Part shown: positions 1-9,864 of the stretch, one piece after another
How positions within the stretch are numbered: position 1 is the stretch's first letter
How the letters are laid out: every line of letters starts with the position of its first letter
Source of the DNA: Vibrio neptunius
GTDB taxonomy: Bacteria > Pseudomonadota > Gammaproteobacteria > Enterobacterales > Vibrionaceae
Assembly: GCF_000967495.1 (NCBI RefSeq)
Contig: NZ_JXXU01000011.1
Location: forward strand, 62,001-126,000
Direction: 5' to 3'
Length of the DNA stretch: 64,000 bases
Notes under the pieces: generated by a model
Told to the model about the DNA's origin: nothing
What the model saw: only the letters and a program-made list of their open reading frames with translations
Database searches by the model: none
Program-made: the position numbers and the translations under genes

Positions 1-1264
1 TGATGGTCAAACACTGACACTAGAGTTTGAAGCGCCTTGCGATACACTCGATGAAGATTCTCGCTTACGAGAAGCGTCTTCTTTTGATGCGTTGCGTCTG
101 GTCCAGCACAGTTTTGACCTTACTGAACATCAGCAACACGCCGTTTTCCTTGGTGGTCTATTCGCATACGACATGGTGGCGAACTTTGAACCTTTAGGTG
201 ATGCTGAAGCATCAAACCAATGCCCAGACTACGTTTTTTACGTCGCAGAAACTCTGCTCGTGGTAGACCATCAGAGCGAGTCTTGTGATTTACAAGCGAC
301 ATTGTTTGCGAATAGCGAAGAAAAAACGACGCTGGAAGCGCGCATTGAAAGCATTCAATCACAGTGCGCTAACCTGAAACATTTACCGCAAGCGACCAAA
401 TTGACCGACGTATCTCCGCAGCCAAGCGTTTCAGACCAAGATTTCTGCCAAATCGTTCGAGATCTAAAGCAATACGTGGTACGAGGCGATATCTTTCAGG
501 TTGTACCATCACGCCGCTTCATTCTGCCTTGCCCATCACCACTCGCGGCATACAAAGAGTTAAAGTTGAGCAACCCAAGCCCATACATGTTCTACATGCA
601 AGATGAACTATTTACTCTGTTTGGCGCATCACCTGAAAGCGCACTTAAATACGAAACCCACACCAACCAAGTCGAGATTTACCCAATCGCAGGCACGCGT
701 CGCCGTGGCAAACGCTCAGACGGCGCTATCGATTTCGATCTAGATAGCCGTATTGAACTTGAACTGCGGACTGATATGAAAGAGAACGCAGAACACATGA
801 TGTTGGTGGATCTCGCGCGTAACGACGTCGCTCGTATTTCCCAAGCAGGTTCTCGCCACGTTGCAGACTTGCTTAAGGTCGACCGCTACAGCCATGTAAT
901 GCACTTAGTATCCCGAGTGGTTGGTCAGCTTCGTGACGATCTGGACGCTCTGCACGCTTATCAAGCTTGTATGAACATGGGAACACTGACAGGCGCACCG
1001 AAAATTCGTGCAATGCAACTTATCAGAGACGTCGAAGGAGCACGCCGTGGTAGCTATGGCGGTGCTGTCGGCTACCTCACTGGCGAAGGCACATTAGACA
1101 CTTGTATCGTTATCCGTTCTGCTTATGTTGAGAATGGCATCGCTCAAGTTCAAGCGGGAGCAGGTGTGGTGTTTGATTCAGAACCACAAGCCGAAGCAGA
1201 TGAAACTCGTGGTAAGGCACAAGCCGTTATCTCTGCAATTCAGTCAGCGCATAAGGAGTCGTAG
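1..1264 (+). CDS. trpE: Anthranilate synthase component I (3' part, start outside window)
   Basis: This is the large subunit of anthranilate synthase, which makes anthranilate from chorismate with ammonia or glutamine, the first committed step to tryptophan. The frame is already open at base 2, so the N-terminal part, including the usual tryptophan feedback site, lies upstream. The chorismate-binding fold is clear from FGASPESALKYE, GTRRRG, LTGAPKIRAMQLI and GSYGGAVGYLTGEG. The stop is two bases before the trpG start, so the two subunits are surely co-translated. The trp leader and attenuator are not in the window. The family call is essentially certain. Confidence 0.97.
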   Translation, partial: DGQTLTLEFEAPCDTLDEDSRLREASSFDALRLVQHSFDLTEHQQHAVFLGGLFAYDMVANFEPLGDAEASNQCPDYVFYVAETLLVVDHQSESCDLQATLFANSEEKTTLEARIESIQSQCANLKHLPQATKLTDVSPQPSVSDQDFCQIVRDLKQYVVRGDIFQVVPSRRFILPCPSPLAAYKELKLSNPSPYMFYMQDELFTLFGASPESALKYETHTNQVEIYPIAGTRRRGKRSDGAIDFDLDSRIELELRTDMKENAEHMMLVDLARNDVARISQAGSRHVADLLKVDRYSHVMHLVSRVVGQLRDDLDALHAYQACMNMGTLTGAPKIRAMQLIRDVEGARRGSYGGAVGYLTGEGTLDTCIVIRSAYVENGIAQVQAGAGVVFDSEPQAEADETRGKAQAVISAIQSAHKES

Positions 1265-1266
1265 AG

Positions 1267-1872
1267 ATGGCTAACATTGTATTTATCGATAACTTTGACT
1301 CGTTTACCTATAACTTAGTCGACCAGTTTCGTTCACTCGGACATGACGTCAAAATCTACCGTAACCACATCGCTGCAGCAGTGATTGAAAGTGCGGTCAA
1401 CGAACTAGACAATCCGGTTGTGTTATTGTCTCCCGGCCCAGGGGCACCATCCGAAGCAGGCTCTATGCCAGAAGTCATCCAACGCCTGAAAGGTAAAGTG
1501 CCGATGATCGGTATCTGTCTTGGGCATCAAGCCATCGTTGAAGCCTATGGTGGTACCGTTGCTGGCGCGGGTGAAATTGTCCATGGCAAAGTGTCGATGA
1601 TGGAGCACCGGAATCATCCGACATATGCTGACCTGCCTTCACCACTTGCCATTGCGCGTTACCATTCATTGGTAGCCACACAGGTACCGGAAACACTTAC
1701 CGTAACCGCAGAAGTCGATGGCCTCGTCATGTCTGTGGTCCATGAACAAGATAAAATTTGTGGCTTCCAATTTCACCCGGAGTCCATCATGACTACCCAT
1801 GGCGCAACCCTGTTAGCCAATGCGATCGAGTGGGCTTTACAAGATTCCAATCTAACGTCAGTGCAGCAATAA
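1267..1872 (+). CDS. trpG: Anthranilate synthase component II, glutamine amidotransferase
   Basis: Class I glutamine amidotransferase that feeds ammonia to TrpE. It shows the oxyanion/nucleophile motif GICLGHQAI with Cys84, LSPGPGAPSEAG near residues 54-65, and the FQFHPES triad segment with His170 and Glu172. At 201 residues it is a stand-alone TrpG, unlike the TrpG-TrpD fusion of E. coli; a separate gene is usual in Vibrio. It begins two bases after trpE and is followed closely by trpD, so it is an internal gene of the trp operon. Confidence 0.97.
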   Translation: MANIVFIDNFDSFTYNLVDQFRSLGHDVKIYRNHIAAAVIESAVNELDNPVVLLSPGPGAPSEAGSMPEVIQRLKGKVPMIGICLGHQAIVEAYGGTVAGAGEIVHGKVSMMEHRNHPTYADLPSPLAIARYHSLVATQVPETLTVTAEVDGLVMSVVHEQDKICGFQFHPESIMTTHGATLLANAIEWALQDSNLTSVQQ

Positions 1873-1884
1873 GGAGAAGAGAAA

Positions 1885-2883
1885 ATGGAAACGATCATTA
1901 ATAAACTCTATGAACAACAACCGCTCACTCAGGAAGAAAGCCAGCATCTTTTCGATATCATTATTCGCGGTGACCTTGATCCAATCCTTATGGCATCAGC
2001 GCTGACAGCACTAAAGATTAAAGGCGAAACACCGGATGAGATCGCTGGTGCAGCAAAAGCACTGCTTGCTAATGCCAATCCCTTTCCTCGCCCTGACTAT
2101 GATTTTGCCGATATCGTGGGCACAGGTGGCGATGGTCACAATACCATCAACATTTCGACCACAGCCGCCTTTGTTGCAGCTGCCTGTGGTTTGAAAGTAG
2201 CCAAACACGGCAACCGCAGTGTATCAAGTAAATCAGGCTCTTCTGATCTGCTTGATTCATTTGGTATCAACCTCGCCATGAGCGCAGAGGATACACGCTC
2301 TGCGGTAGATAAACTCGGCGTTGCTTTCTTGTTTGCGCCGCAATACCACAGTGGTGTTCGACACGCGATGCCTGTGCGTCAGACCATGAAAACTCGCACC
2401 ATTTTTAACATTTTAGGCCCACTGATTAACCCTGCTCGTCCAAATATTGAGCTTATGGGAGTGTACAGCGAAGAATTGGTCCGTCCTATCGCTGAAACCA
2501 TGCTTAAGATGGGCATGAAGCGCGCTGCAGTAGTGCACGGTAGCGGGTTAGATGAAGTTGCTATTCATGGCAACACCACAGTGGCAGAAATCAAAGATGG
2601 GCAAATTACTGAATACACTTTGACTCCAGAAGACTTTGGCCTGACAGCACATCCGCTTGAAGCGATTAAAGGCGGCGATCCTGAAGAGAACAAAGCCATT
2701 ATTACCAATATCCTTACAGGTAAAGGCACCGATGCCCAGCTGGGTGCGGTAGCGGTTAACGTAGCGCTTCTCATGCGTTTATTTGGTCATGAAGATCTCA
2801 AGGCCAATACTCAGCAAGCGATTGAGGCTATGAACTCTGGTAAAGCGTTTGAGCTGGTTAATCAGCTAGCAGCTCACGCCTAA
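1885..2883 (+). CDS. trpD: Anthranilate phosphoribosyltransferase
   Basis: Transfers phosphoribosyl from PRPP to anthranilate, the second step of tryptophan synthesis. The 332-residue length fits a single-domain TrpD. Family signatures are [17 protein letters not shown] (PRPP/Mg loop) and [17 protein letters not shown], followed by [11 protein letters not shown]. The ribosome binding site AAGGAGAAGAG lies just before the ATG and overlaps the trpG stop region. It is the third gene of the operon in this window. Confidence 0.97.
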   Translation: METIINKLYEQQPLTQEESQHLFDIIIRGDLDPILMASALTALKIKGETPDEIAGAAKALLANANPFPRPDYDFADIVGTGGDGHNTINISTTAAFVAAACGLKVAKHGNRSVSSKSGSSDLLDSFGINLAMSAEDTRSAVDKLGVAFLFAPQYHSGVRHAMPVRQTMKTRTIFNILGPLINPARPNIELMGVYSEELVRPIAETMLKMGMKRAAVVHGSGLDEVAIHGNTTVAEIKDGQITEYTLTPEDFGLTAHPLEAIKGGDPEENKAIITNILTGKGTDAQLGAVAVNVALLMRLFGHEDLKANTQQAIEAMNSGKAFELVNQLAAHA

Positions 2884-2906
2884 GCACCTGAAGGAAGGAA
2901 CAAAAG

Positions 2907-4334
2907 ATGACTCAGACGCAAGATAAACTTTCAGAGCACGTGTCTCTGAAAGAAGCGCAAATGGCAGAAGTCCTAGCAAAAATCGTTCGTGATAAATACA
3001 CCTGGGTGGAAGAACGTAAAGCCTCTCAACCTTTGGCGCAATTTAAAGAGGCGCTCACTCCGTCTGATCGTAGCTTCTATGACGCTGTAAGCAGTCAAAA
3101 AACTGCCTTCATCACAGAATGTAAGAAGGCGTCTCCGTCCAAGGGCCTAATTCGTGACGACTTTGACCTCGATTACATCGCTTCCGTGTACAATAATCAC
3201 GCTGATGCAATTTCAGTGCTCACCGATGAAAAATACTTTCAGGGCAACTTCGATTTCCTGCCACAAGTGAGAAAGCAAACCTCTCAACCCATTCTGTGCA
3301 AAGACTTTATGGTTGATACTTATCAGGTTTATCTCGCCCGCTATTACTCTGCTGATGCGATTCTTCTGATGCTATCTGTGCTTGATGACGCCGAGTATAA
3401 AGCACTGGAAGAAGTCGCTCACTCACTCAACATGGGCATCTTGACCGAAGTCAGCAATGAAGAAGAGTTACATCGCGCAGTAAAACTAGGCGCGAGAGTG
3501 ATTGGTATCAATAACCGCAATTTACGTGACCTAACAACAGATTTGAACCGCACCAAAGCGCTGGCACCGACCATTCGCGAGCTTGCACCCAATGCAACCA
3601 TCATTTCAGAGTCAGGTATTTATACCCATCAGCAAGTACGCGACCTTGCCGGTTTTGCCGACGGTTTCCTTATCGGCAGCTCCTTAATGGCAGAAGAAAA
3701 CCTAGAGCTGGCAGTGCGTAAAGTTACCCTAGGTGAAAACAAAGTGTGTGGTCTAACTCACCCAGATGATGCAGCAAAAGCTTACCAAGCGGGCGCTGTA
3801 TTTGGTGGGCTGATTTTTGTCTCTAAGTCGAAGCGTTGTGTGGATTTAGAAACCGCTCGCCTAACCATGTCTGGTGCGCCTTTGAAATATGTAGGCGTGT
3901 TCCAAAATCACGATGTCGACACTGTGGTTAGTATTGCGCAAGAGCTTGGCCTAGACGCCGTTCAACTGCACGGAGATGAAGACCAAAACTTTGTTACTGC
4001 GATCCATGAGCAACTAGGTAATCGCGTTGAAATTTGGAAAGCTTACGGTGTGACTGATAGTTCGCCAGCATTGCTAGACGCTCCCGTCAGTCGCCACCTA
4101 CTCGACAGCCAAGTTGGTTCTCAAACTGGAGGAACAGGTCTTGTATTCGACTGGTCTTTGATTGGTGATAGGTCAAAAGTAATGCTTGCGGGTGGAATTT
4201 CCCCTTTCAACGCTCAGAAAGCGGCCCAACAAGGCTGCCTAGGTCTGGATTTAAACTCAGGTGTTGAAGTTTCTCCCGGCAAAAAAGATGCAGAAAAGTT
4301 GCAGCAGACATTTGCTGAGATCCGCAACTACTAA
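2907..4334 (+). CDS. trpCF: Bifunctional indole-3-glycerol-phosphate synthase / phosphoribosylanthranilate isomerase
   Basis: A fused two-enzyme protein of 475 residues catalysing the isomerisation of phosphoribosylanthranilate and ring closure to indole-glycerol phosphate. The N-terminal barrel (about 20-270) has the IGPS residues in ECKKASPSKG (Lys73), CKDF (Lys132), TEVSNEEE (Glu181) and SESG (Glu235). The C-terminal barrel begins at KVCGLTHPDDA (Cys281) and continues with GLIFVSKSKRCV, VQLHGDEDQ and LAGGISPFNAQKA. The N-terminus is about 20 residues longer than in E. coli; a second start at Met19 is possible, but the upstream AAGGAAGGA site favours the first ATG. Confidence 0.97.
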   Translation: MTQTQDKLSEHVSLKEAQMAEVLAKIVRDKYTWVEERKASQPLAQFKEALTPSDRSFYDAVSSQKTAFITECKKASPSKGLIRDDFDLDYIASVYNNHADAISVLTDEKYFQGNFDFLPQVRKQTSQPILCKDFMVDTYQVYLARYYSADAILLMLSVLDDAEYKALEEVAHSLNMGILTEVSNEEELHRAVKLGARVIGINNRNLRDLTTDLNRTKALAPTIRELAPNATIISESGIYTHQQVRDLAGFADGFLIGSSLMAEENLELAVRKVTLGENKVCGLTHPDDAAKAYQAGAVFGGLIFVSKSKRCVDLETARLTMSGAPLKYVGVFQNHDVDTVVSIAQELGLDAVQLHGDEDQNFVTAIHEQLGNRVEIWKAYGVTDSSPALLDAPVSRHLLDSQVGSQTGGTGLVFDWSLIGDRSKVMLAGGISPFNAQKAAQQGCLGLDLNSGVEVSPGKKDAEKLQQTFAEIRNY

Positions 4335-4424
4335 ACAGATTTATTAAAGATAAATGACTAATAATTAAATAATTTTTTTGGTGTGCTAGACAGCAATGCC
4401 AAACCGAATTGAAGGAATAGAACC

Positions 4425-5615
4425 ATGGCAAAACTTGATGCCTACTTTGGCGAATACGGTGGTCAGTATGTACCGCAAATTCTCGTTCCTGCACTGGAAC
4501 AACTAGAACAAGCGTTTATCGATGCGCAAGAAGACCCAGAGTTTCGCAGCGAGTTTATGACCCTGCTGCAAGAATACGCAGGTCGCCCTACGGCGCTAAC
4601 ACTGACTCGCAATCTGACCAAAGGTACAAAAACCAAACTGTACCTCAAACGCGAAGATTTATTGCACGGCGGCGCACACAAGACTAACCAAGTGCTAGGT
4701 CAGGCACTGCTGGCCAAACGTATGGGGAAAGACGAGATCATTGCGGAAACGGGTGCAGGTCAGCACGGCGTGGCAACTGCATTGGCCTGTGCATTGCTCG
4801 GTCTAAAATGTCGCGTGTACATGGGTGCCAAAGACGTAGAACGTCAAAGCCCGAACGTGTTCCGTATGAAACTTATGGGCGCGGAAGTCATTCCTGTTCA
4901 CTCCGGTTCCGCCACGCTTAAAGATGCCTGTAACGAAGCCCTACGCGACTGGTCAGCAAGCTACGAAGAAGCTCACTACTTGCTGGGTACCGCTGCTGGT
5001 CCTCATCCATTCCCGACCATAGTGCGTGATTTCCAACGCATGATTGGCGAAGAAACAAAAAACCAGATTCTGGCTCGTGAAGGTCGCCTTCCTGATGCAG
5101 TCATCGCTTGTGTAGGTGGTGGTTCAAATGCAATCGGTATGTTTGCTGACTTTATTGAAGAGGAAACGGTTCGCCTGATCGGTGTTGAGCCAGCAGGTAA
5201 AGGTATCGATACCGACCAGCATGGCGCCCCTCTTAAGCACGGTAAAACCGGCATCTTCTTTGGTATGAAAGCGCCATTGATGCAAGATCCAAATGGTCAA
5301 GTTGAAGAGTCTTACTCTGTTTCTGCAGGCCTTGATTTCCCTTCAGTTGGGCCTCAACACGCTCACCTGAATGCGATTGGCCGCGCGGAATACGACAACG
5401 TAACCGATGATGAGGCTTTGGACGCATTCCAAGAACTGGCTCGCAGTGAAGGTATTATTCCGGCACTGGAGTCGTCTCACGCATTGGCTCACGCACTGCG
5501 TATGGCTCGTGAGAACCCAGACAAAGAGCAACTACTTGTGGTAAACCTATCAGGTCGTGGTGACAAAGATATCTTTACTGTTCACGCCATTCTAGAAGAA
5601 AAAGGAGTTATCTAA
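4425..5615 (+). CDS. trpB: Tryptophan synthase beta chain
   Basis: PLP enzyme joining indole and serine to tryptophan in the alpha2beta2 complex. The PLP lysine is in [10 protein letters not shown] (Lys86), with the phosphate-binding GGGSNAIG loop and the [10 protein letters not shown] segment also present. The 396-residue length is normal. An AT-rich gap of about 90 bases separates it from trpCF, the largest gap in the operon and a possible place for an internal promoter or processing, though no clear promoter was seen. Its TAA overlaps the trpA start (TAATG), a classic translational coupling of the two synthase subunits. Confidence 0.98.
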   Translation: MAKLDAYFGEYGGQYVPQILVPALEQLEQAFIDAQEDPEFRSEFMTLLQEYAGRPTALTLTRNLTKGTKTKLYLKREDLLHGGAHKTNQVLGQALLAKRMGKDEIIAETGAGQHGVATALACALLGLKCRVYMGAKDVERQSPNVFRMKLMGAEVIPVHSGSATLKDACNEALRDWSASYEEAHYLLGTAAGPHPFPTIVRDFQRMIGEETKNQILAREGRLPDAVIACVGGGSNAIGMFADFIEEETVRLIGVEPAGKGIDTDQHGAPLKHGKTGIFFGMKAPLMQDPNGQVEESYSVSAGLDFPSVGPQHAHLNAIGRAEYDNVTDDEALDAFQELARSEGIIPALESSHALAHALRMARENPDKEQLLVVNLSGRGDKDIFTVHAILEEKGVI

Positions 5616-6421
5616 TGAGCCGTTATGAGTCTATGTTTGAGCGCCTGAACGAGAAAAACCAAGGTGCATTTGTTCCTTTCGTAACCGTGTGCGATCCAAA
5701 CCCAGAGCAGTCCCTGAAAATTATGGAGACACTGGTTGAAGCAGGTGCCGATGCACTTGAACTGGGTATTCCATTCTCAGATCCCCTTGCGGATGGCCCT
5801 ACTATTCAAGGAGCGAACATTCGCGCACTGGATTCGGGAGCAACTCCAGATATCTGCTTTGATTTGATTGGAAAAATCCGCGCCAAATACCCAGAACTCC
5901 CAATCGGCCTTCTGATGTACGCAAACCTTGTTTACGCGCGCGGTATCGATAGTTTTTACCAGCGTTGTGCGAATGCCGGTATCGATTCTGTGTTAATTGC
6001 TGACGTACCAACCAATGAAAGCCAAGAGTTTGTTGAGGCGGCTAAGAAGCACGGTATTGAGCCTATCTTCATTGCACCGCCAACGGCGTCAGAAGAGACA
6101 CTAAAATCAGTGGCTGAACTAGGTGGCGGCTATACCTACCTACTCTCACGTGCTGGTGTAACCGGTGCAGAAACAAAGGCCAACATGCCAGTAAGTGACC
6201 TGCTCGATAAGCTCAATAAATACGATGCTCCACCATCACTGTTGGGCTTTGGCATCTCTCAACCAGAGCAGGTTAAGCAAGCTATTGAGTCTGGTGCTGC
6301 TGGTGCGATTTCAGGCTCTGCCATCGTAAAAATCATCGAATCGAACGTTGAATCTCCGCAAGAAATGTTAAATCAGCTCGCTAATTTTGTTTCACCGATG
6401 AAAGCTGCGACGCAAAAGTAA
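5615..6421 (+). CDS. trpA: Tryptophan synthase alpha chain
   Basis: Cleaves indole-3-glycerol phosphate to indole, which is channelled to TrpB. Both catalytic acids are present: Glu49 in [12 protein letters not shown] and Asp60 in LADGPTIQG. The flexible loop region is [11 protein letters not shown]. The 268-residue length is typical. The ATG overlaps the trpB stop by one base. It is the last gene of the operon, with a strong hairpin terminator beginning 27 bases downstream. Confidence 0.98.
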   Translation: MSRYESMFERLNEKNQGAFVPFVTVCDPNPEQSLKIMETLVEAGADALELGIPFSDPLADGPTIQGANIRALDSGATPDICFDLIGKIRAKYPELPIGLLMYANLVYARGIDSFYQRCANAGIDSVLIADVPTNESQEFVEAAKKHGIEPIFIAPPTASEETLKSVAELGGGYTYLLSRAGVTGAETKANMPVSDLLDKLNKYDAPPSLLGFGISQPEQVKQAIESGAAGAISGSAIVKIIESNVESPQEMLNQLANFVSPMKAATQK

Positions 6422-6447
6422 CAGATTAGCCGTCTAAACATCTATGA

Positions 6448-6488
6448 GATTGGTTTCTTAAATCATCGAAGAAACCGATCTTTTTTTT
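6448..6488 (+). terminator. Rho-independent terminator of the trp operon
   Basis: A 12-base-pair stem (GATTGGTTTCTT pairing with AAGAAACCGATC, one G-T pair) is followed directly by eight T residues. It lies just after the trpA stop and closes the operon. Confidence 0.9.
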
Positions 6489-6567
6489 AACATTTAAGCG
6501 TCCCTCTCCCACTTCATCTCTTAATCACAAAACGCATCACAAAACCCAAACTCATCCCCCAAACCAA

Positions 6568-6583
6568 TAGCAAACGTTTGCAA
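6568..6583. promoter_or_regulatory. PurR-like palindromic operator upstream of the symporter
   Basis: The core GCAAACGTTTGC is a perfect 12-base palindrome and matches the core of the PurR operator consensus (ACGCAAACGTTTGCGT). It lies about 180 bases before the symporter start. A TTGACT element overlaps its right edge and another lies at 6634-6639, but neither has a convincing -10 at good spacing. Binding by PurR or another LacI-family protein is inferred from the match alone. Confidence 0.45.
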
Positions 6584-6759
6584 TTGACTAAAAAATTATC
6601 ACTCATCAATGAAAGTGGTTTTAATTGGCTCGATTGACTTTTCACCTTATTGCTAAATGTAAAAATAACGTGTAAAAAGCGAGGCGAAATTATTATCTAA
6701 TTAAAATATTTAACTTAGATGGTAATTCTGGGAATTTAAATTTTGTTAGCACAGAGGTT

Positions 6760-8016
6760 ATGGAAGTGTTAAAAGAAAAGAGTTTGCTAAGCAACATTGG
6801 TGTTCAGGTTGTCATCGCCATGATTGTAGGTACTGCCGTGGGTGCCTTCATGGGAGACAGCGCTACCATCTTCGCTCCACTAGGCGCGATTTTTATCAAT
6901 TTAATTAAAATGCTGGTTATTCCTTTGGTTGCCGTAGCCTTGATCTCAGGTGCTGCGGGCTTAGGTAATAGCCAATCTGCTGGTAAAGTCGGCATAGTCA
7001 CCTTAGGTTACTTTGGCTTAACGTCAGCACTTGCCGTCGCCCTAGCATTATTTATGGGCGAAGTATTCAAACCGGGCATGGGTATCGATGTTTCAGGCAT
7101 CGAAGGCATGTTCTCTTCTGAGTACGCTTCTAAAGGTGAACTACCTTCTTTCTGGGCAACCATCACAGGTATGATCCCAACAAACGTTTTCCAGTCACTG
7201 AATGAAGCAAACATACTACAAATCCTAGTATTCTGTATGTTCTTTGGCATTGCGATTTCTAAGCAGGCCAAAGAGCGTCGTGACCCAATCATTAACGGCG
7301 TAAATTGCATTGTTGATGCCATGGTTTGGATGATCAACAAGGTTATGATCATTGCTCCACTAGGCGTATTTGGCCTGATGGCAGAAGCAGTAGGGACCTT
7401 CGGTTTTGGCGCCTTAATGGTGGTATTCAAACTGTTTGTTGTCTACATCGCTGCAATTCTTATCTTTGGTTTCGTGGCCTACCCTCTTATGGTTCACATC
7501 TTCACTAAGACCTCTGCGAAGAAATTCCTAACAGCGATGAAGAAGCCTCAAGCCGTGGCTTTATCTACCGCTTCATCAATGGCAACTCTGCCAGTCACTA
7601 TGGATACCTGTGAGCATGAGCTGGGTGTAAGAAACTCGACTGCGTCTTTCGTTCTCCCGCTGGGCGCAACGATCAATATGTCGGGTAACGCCATTTACTA
7701 TGGTTTGGTAGCAATCTTCTTCGCACAACTGTTCAACATCGATCTTGGTATGGGCGCATACATTGCCATCATTATTACCTCGACACTTGGCGCAGTTGGG
7801 CAAGCAGGTGTACCTGGCCCTTCGTTCCTAGTGGTTGCTGTTCTTCTAGCAGCAGGTATCCCTATCGAAGGTCTGCCTCTACTGTTCGCTCTTGACCGTA
7901 TCTTCGATATGATCCGTACTGCATTGAACATCACAGGTGACGCTGCTTGTGCTGTGATTGTTGATTCACTGATTGAAGAAGAAGCAAGAGAAGAAATGAA
8001 TCAGCAAGAAGCTTAA
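6760..8016 (+). CDS. Dicarboxylate/amino acid:cation symporter (DAACS family)
   Basis: A 418-residue inner-membrane transporter of the glutamate/aspartate/dicarboxylate:cation symporter family. The transport-core motifs are in order: ASSMATLPVTMD (HP1), NMSGNAIYYG (TM7), QAGVPGPSFL (HP2) and DRIFDMIRTALNITGD (TM8), where Arg386 and Asp394 match the substrate-binding residues known in Glt-Ph. It is a single gene with its own hairpin downstream. A PurR-like palindrome lies upstream. A second, separate copy of the last 26 codons sits at 29762-29839, marking the far side of the accessory island. Exact substrate cannot be told from sequence. Confidence 0.93.
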   Translation: MEVLKEKSLLSNIGVQVVIAMIVGTAVGAFMGDSATIFAPLGAIFINLIKMLVIPLVAVALISGAAGLGNSQSAGKVGIVTLGYFGLTSALAVALALFMGEVFKPGMGIDVSGIEGMFSSEYASKGELPSFWATITGMIPTNVFQSLNEANILQILVFCMFFGIAISKQAKERRDPIINGVNCIVDAMVWMINKVMIIAPLGVFGLMAEAVGTFGFGALMVVFKLFVVYIAAILIFGFVAYPLMVHIFTKTSAKKFLTAMKKPQAVALSTASSMATLPVTMDTCEHELGVRNSTASFVLPLGATINMSGNAIYYGLVAIFFAQLFNIDLGMGAYIAIIITSTLGAVGQAGVPGPSFLVVAVLLAAGIPIEGLPLLFALDRIFDMIRTALNITGDAACAVIVDSLIEEEAREEMNQQEA

Positions 8017-8022
8017 AACTAA

Positions 8023-8050
8023 GAAAGGGCTACTTATAAGTAGCCCTTTC
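8023..8050 (+). terminator. Hairpin terminator after the symporter
   Basis: GAAAGGGCTACTTA is followed by its exact reverse complement TAAGTAGCCCTTTC, a 28-base perfect palindrome. The T-run is short (CCCTTTCCTG), so efficiency is uncertain. It separates the symporter from the convergent minus-strand island genes. Confidence 0.65.
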
Positions 8051-8104
8051 CTGAACGACAAGCATACAGTTCGGCGAAGCCTAAAAACTCTGCATGAAAT
8101 CCCT

Positions 8105-9064
8105 CTAATAGCGAGGTAAAAACCGTTTCCATTCGGTTAGTGTAAACGGATACTCCCCAGTTACATCTACCGTTGAATACCAGCTCTGCTTCGCGCCAGT
8201 ATTAATGCCCTGATAATTAAATATCAGCTTAGATACCAACCTATCGCCGCTCCAATCGGTCACCACTTCCACATTCACCAACTGGTAGCCATTAGGGTTT
8301 GGGCCGCTTGGGTTAGGGTTGTAACATAAATTATACGACTCGCTGAACACCTTACTGTTGTTATACAACGTATAGTTAAGCGCTCTGTCTTCATTCCGTA
8401 TGCCGTTGTTACTATTGAGTGAACGGATCTCTTCTACCAGCTCTTTCATGTTCGTGTTTTGAGACTCTAAATGGTCTTTATTTACTGGAGTAGAATTACA
8501 AGGGATCAGGTTACTCACTAATACGCGACCATCTTGCATCATTTGCCCAATCAAAATTACAGGTTGCGTTTCTAAGCCAAGCGCTGCAACAAACTGGCGC
8601 ATACTATCATCTGAGTCAGTAATTAAGGTATACACTTCATCGTTATCCACATTGCTGAGTAGCCAATTCATCTCACGTGCCACATACTCGTTTTCAGGCA
8701 GCCCTAACCCTTTAAATAGTAGAGGAGTGAGTTCGGCATCTTGATTGAGCTTAGCAAGCGCTACATCATCGTCGACGGATTTTATGCTCGATACATCTAC
8801 TTGCGACAATACGCAAGCTTGATAGAACTCTTTCTCGACACTTAAGTTCGGAAAATGCGCGTTCACATGGCCCACCACATAAATATACTCCTGCGTGGGC
8901 GGGTAATTGATTTGCTCTAGTGGGCTGATATCCGTACTTTTCGACTCATCGAGTGTTCCAATAACGCGCTGGGCCGTTATGCTTTGGGTATTCACGTTTT
9001 GGGCATTCACACTCTGAGAATTAACGGGTTCAAACGGGTTGCTTGTGGTGTGTTGGGTTTGCAT
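8105..9064 (-). CDS. PatG C-terminal-domain-like protein, third of a tandem set
   Basis: A 319-residue protein with the layout of the domain found at the C-terminus of cyanobactin protease PatG: YIYVVGHVNAHFP at the start of the domain, EMNWLLSNVDNDEVYTL, the ILIGQM strand, RALNYTLYN, a FNYQGINTGAKQSWYS segment and the closing VDVTGEYPFT. About 45 residues of low-complexity sequence (NVNTQSITAQ) precede the domain. The start has a GGGAGGG site. It is the last of three paralogues transcribed together and the most divergent, having lost the cysteine pattern of the others. Family assignment rests on recalled motifs; the biochemical role of this domain is not established. Confidence 0.6.
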   Translation of the reverse strand: MQTQHTTSNPFEPVNSQSVNAQNVNTQSITAQRVIGTLDESKSTDISPLEQINYPPTQEYIYVVGHVNAHFPNLSVEKEFYQACVLSQVDVSSIKSVDDDVALAKLNQDAELTPLLFKGLGLPENEYVAREMNWLLSNVDNDEVYTLITDSDDSMRQFVAALGLETQPVILIGQMMQDGRVLVSNLIPCNSTPVNKDHLESQNTNMKELVEEIRSLNSNNGIRNEDRALNYTLYNNSKVFSESYNLCYNPNPSGPNPNGYQLVNVEVVTDWSGDRLVSKLIFNYQGINTGAKQSWYSTVDVTGEYPFTLTEWKRFLPRY

Positions 9065-9081
9065 TGTTATATCCCTCCCCT

Positions 9082-9837
9082 TTAGGCCGCTTTAGGCACA
9101 TAATTTCTTAGTGGAAAATCAACAAATGGGTATTCATCTGTCACATCAATGCCGCAGGAATAGAAACTTTCTAAGTTCTGACTCTTATAGGTGAGGATCA
9201 TCTCTATCAATAAACGGTTGGGATCCTTGGTATAAGGTTGATACTGGATTTCAATAAGCTGTCCAGACAGATCGAGTTTGCCTCTAATCAGCGTATTAAA
9301 ATTAAACACCAAATAGTTCAAGGCGCGGCGAGAAGCACTAAACCCATCGTTGTGCTTAATAACAATCGGCGGCGTTTGCTTGGCAGACTGGGTGATAACG
9401 TGATTACATACCACACTTGGCAGCTGTAGATCGCTGTCTGACGGTTTTAGCTTTCCCTCATTCTTAGTACTTTTCACCATTGTCCCAATAAGCGCTACCG
9501 TGTCCCCCACCACGCTATGATTTAACGCCGCAATCAAGGCATCCAATTCGTTGGTGTATTTTGGCACAACCATATAAGTGTCGACGCCATTTATCGTAAA
9601 CACCCAGCTGGCTTTTTCCGCGATGTAGGCATACGGGCGAAAAGTGATACTTTGGTTGTTACTGGTGGTTTCACTGTAGCTGAATACGCCATAATAGTCG
9701 TCGTCAGCTAAGCCCAATGCTTTGGCAGCCGCGTCAAACTCTTTTTGTAAGTCGCGGCTGGATAAGTAGGGGCGAATCGATCCCAGTGCGTACACATACG
9801 ACCCGCCCATAATTTGGTTAAAGGTATTCATACCCAT
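9082..9837 (-). CDS. PatG C-terminal-domain-like protein, second of a tandem set
   Basis: A 251-residue protein made almost entirely of the PatG-C-like domain: YVYALGSIRPYL near residue 14, YIAEKASWVFTINGVDTY, VALIGTMV, SVVCNHVITQ, RRALNYLVFN, and the C-terminal GIDVTDEYPFVDFP. It shares these blocks in the same order with both neighbours, so the three arose by duplication. A strong AAGGAGAT ribosome site precedes the ATG. No signal peptide or membrane segment is seen, so it is probably cytoplasmic. No protease domain is attached, unlike in full PatG. Confidence 0.65.
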   Translation of the reverse strand: MGMNTFNQIMGGSYVYALGSIRPYLSSRDLQKEFDAAAKALGLADDDYYGVFSYSETTSNNQSITFRPYAYIAEKASWVFTINGVDTYMVVPKYTNELDALIAALNHSVVGDTVALIGTMVKSTKNEGKLKPSDSDLQLPSVVCNHVITQSAKQTPPIVIKHNDGFSASRRALNYLVFNFNTLIRGKLDLSGQLIEIQYQPYTKDPNRLLIEMILTYKSQNLESFYSCGIDVTDEYPFVDFPLRNYVPKAA

Positions 9838-9864
9838 GTGTATCTCCTTAATAATTGTTAGCCA

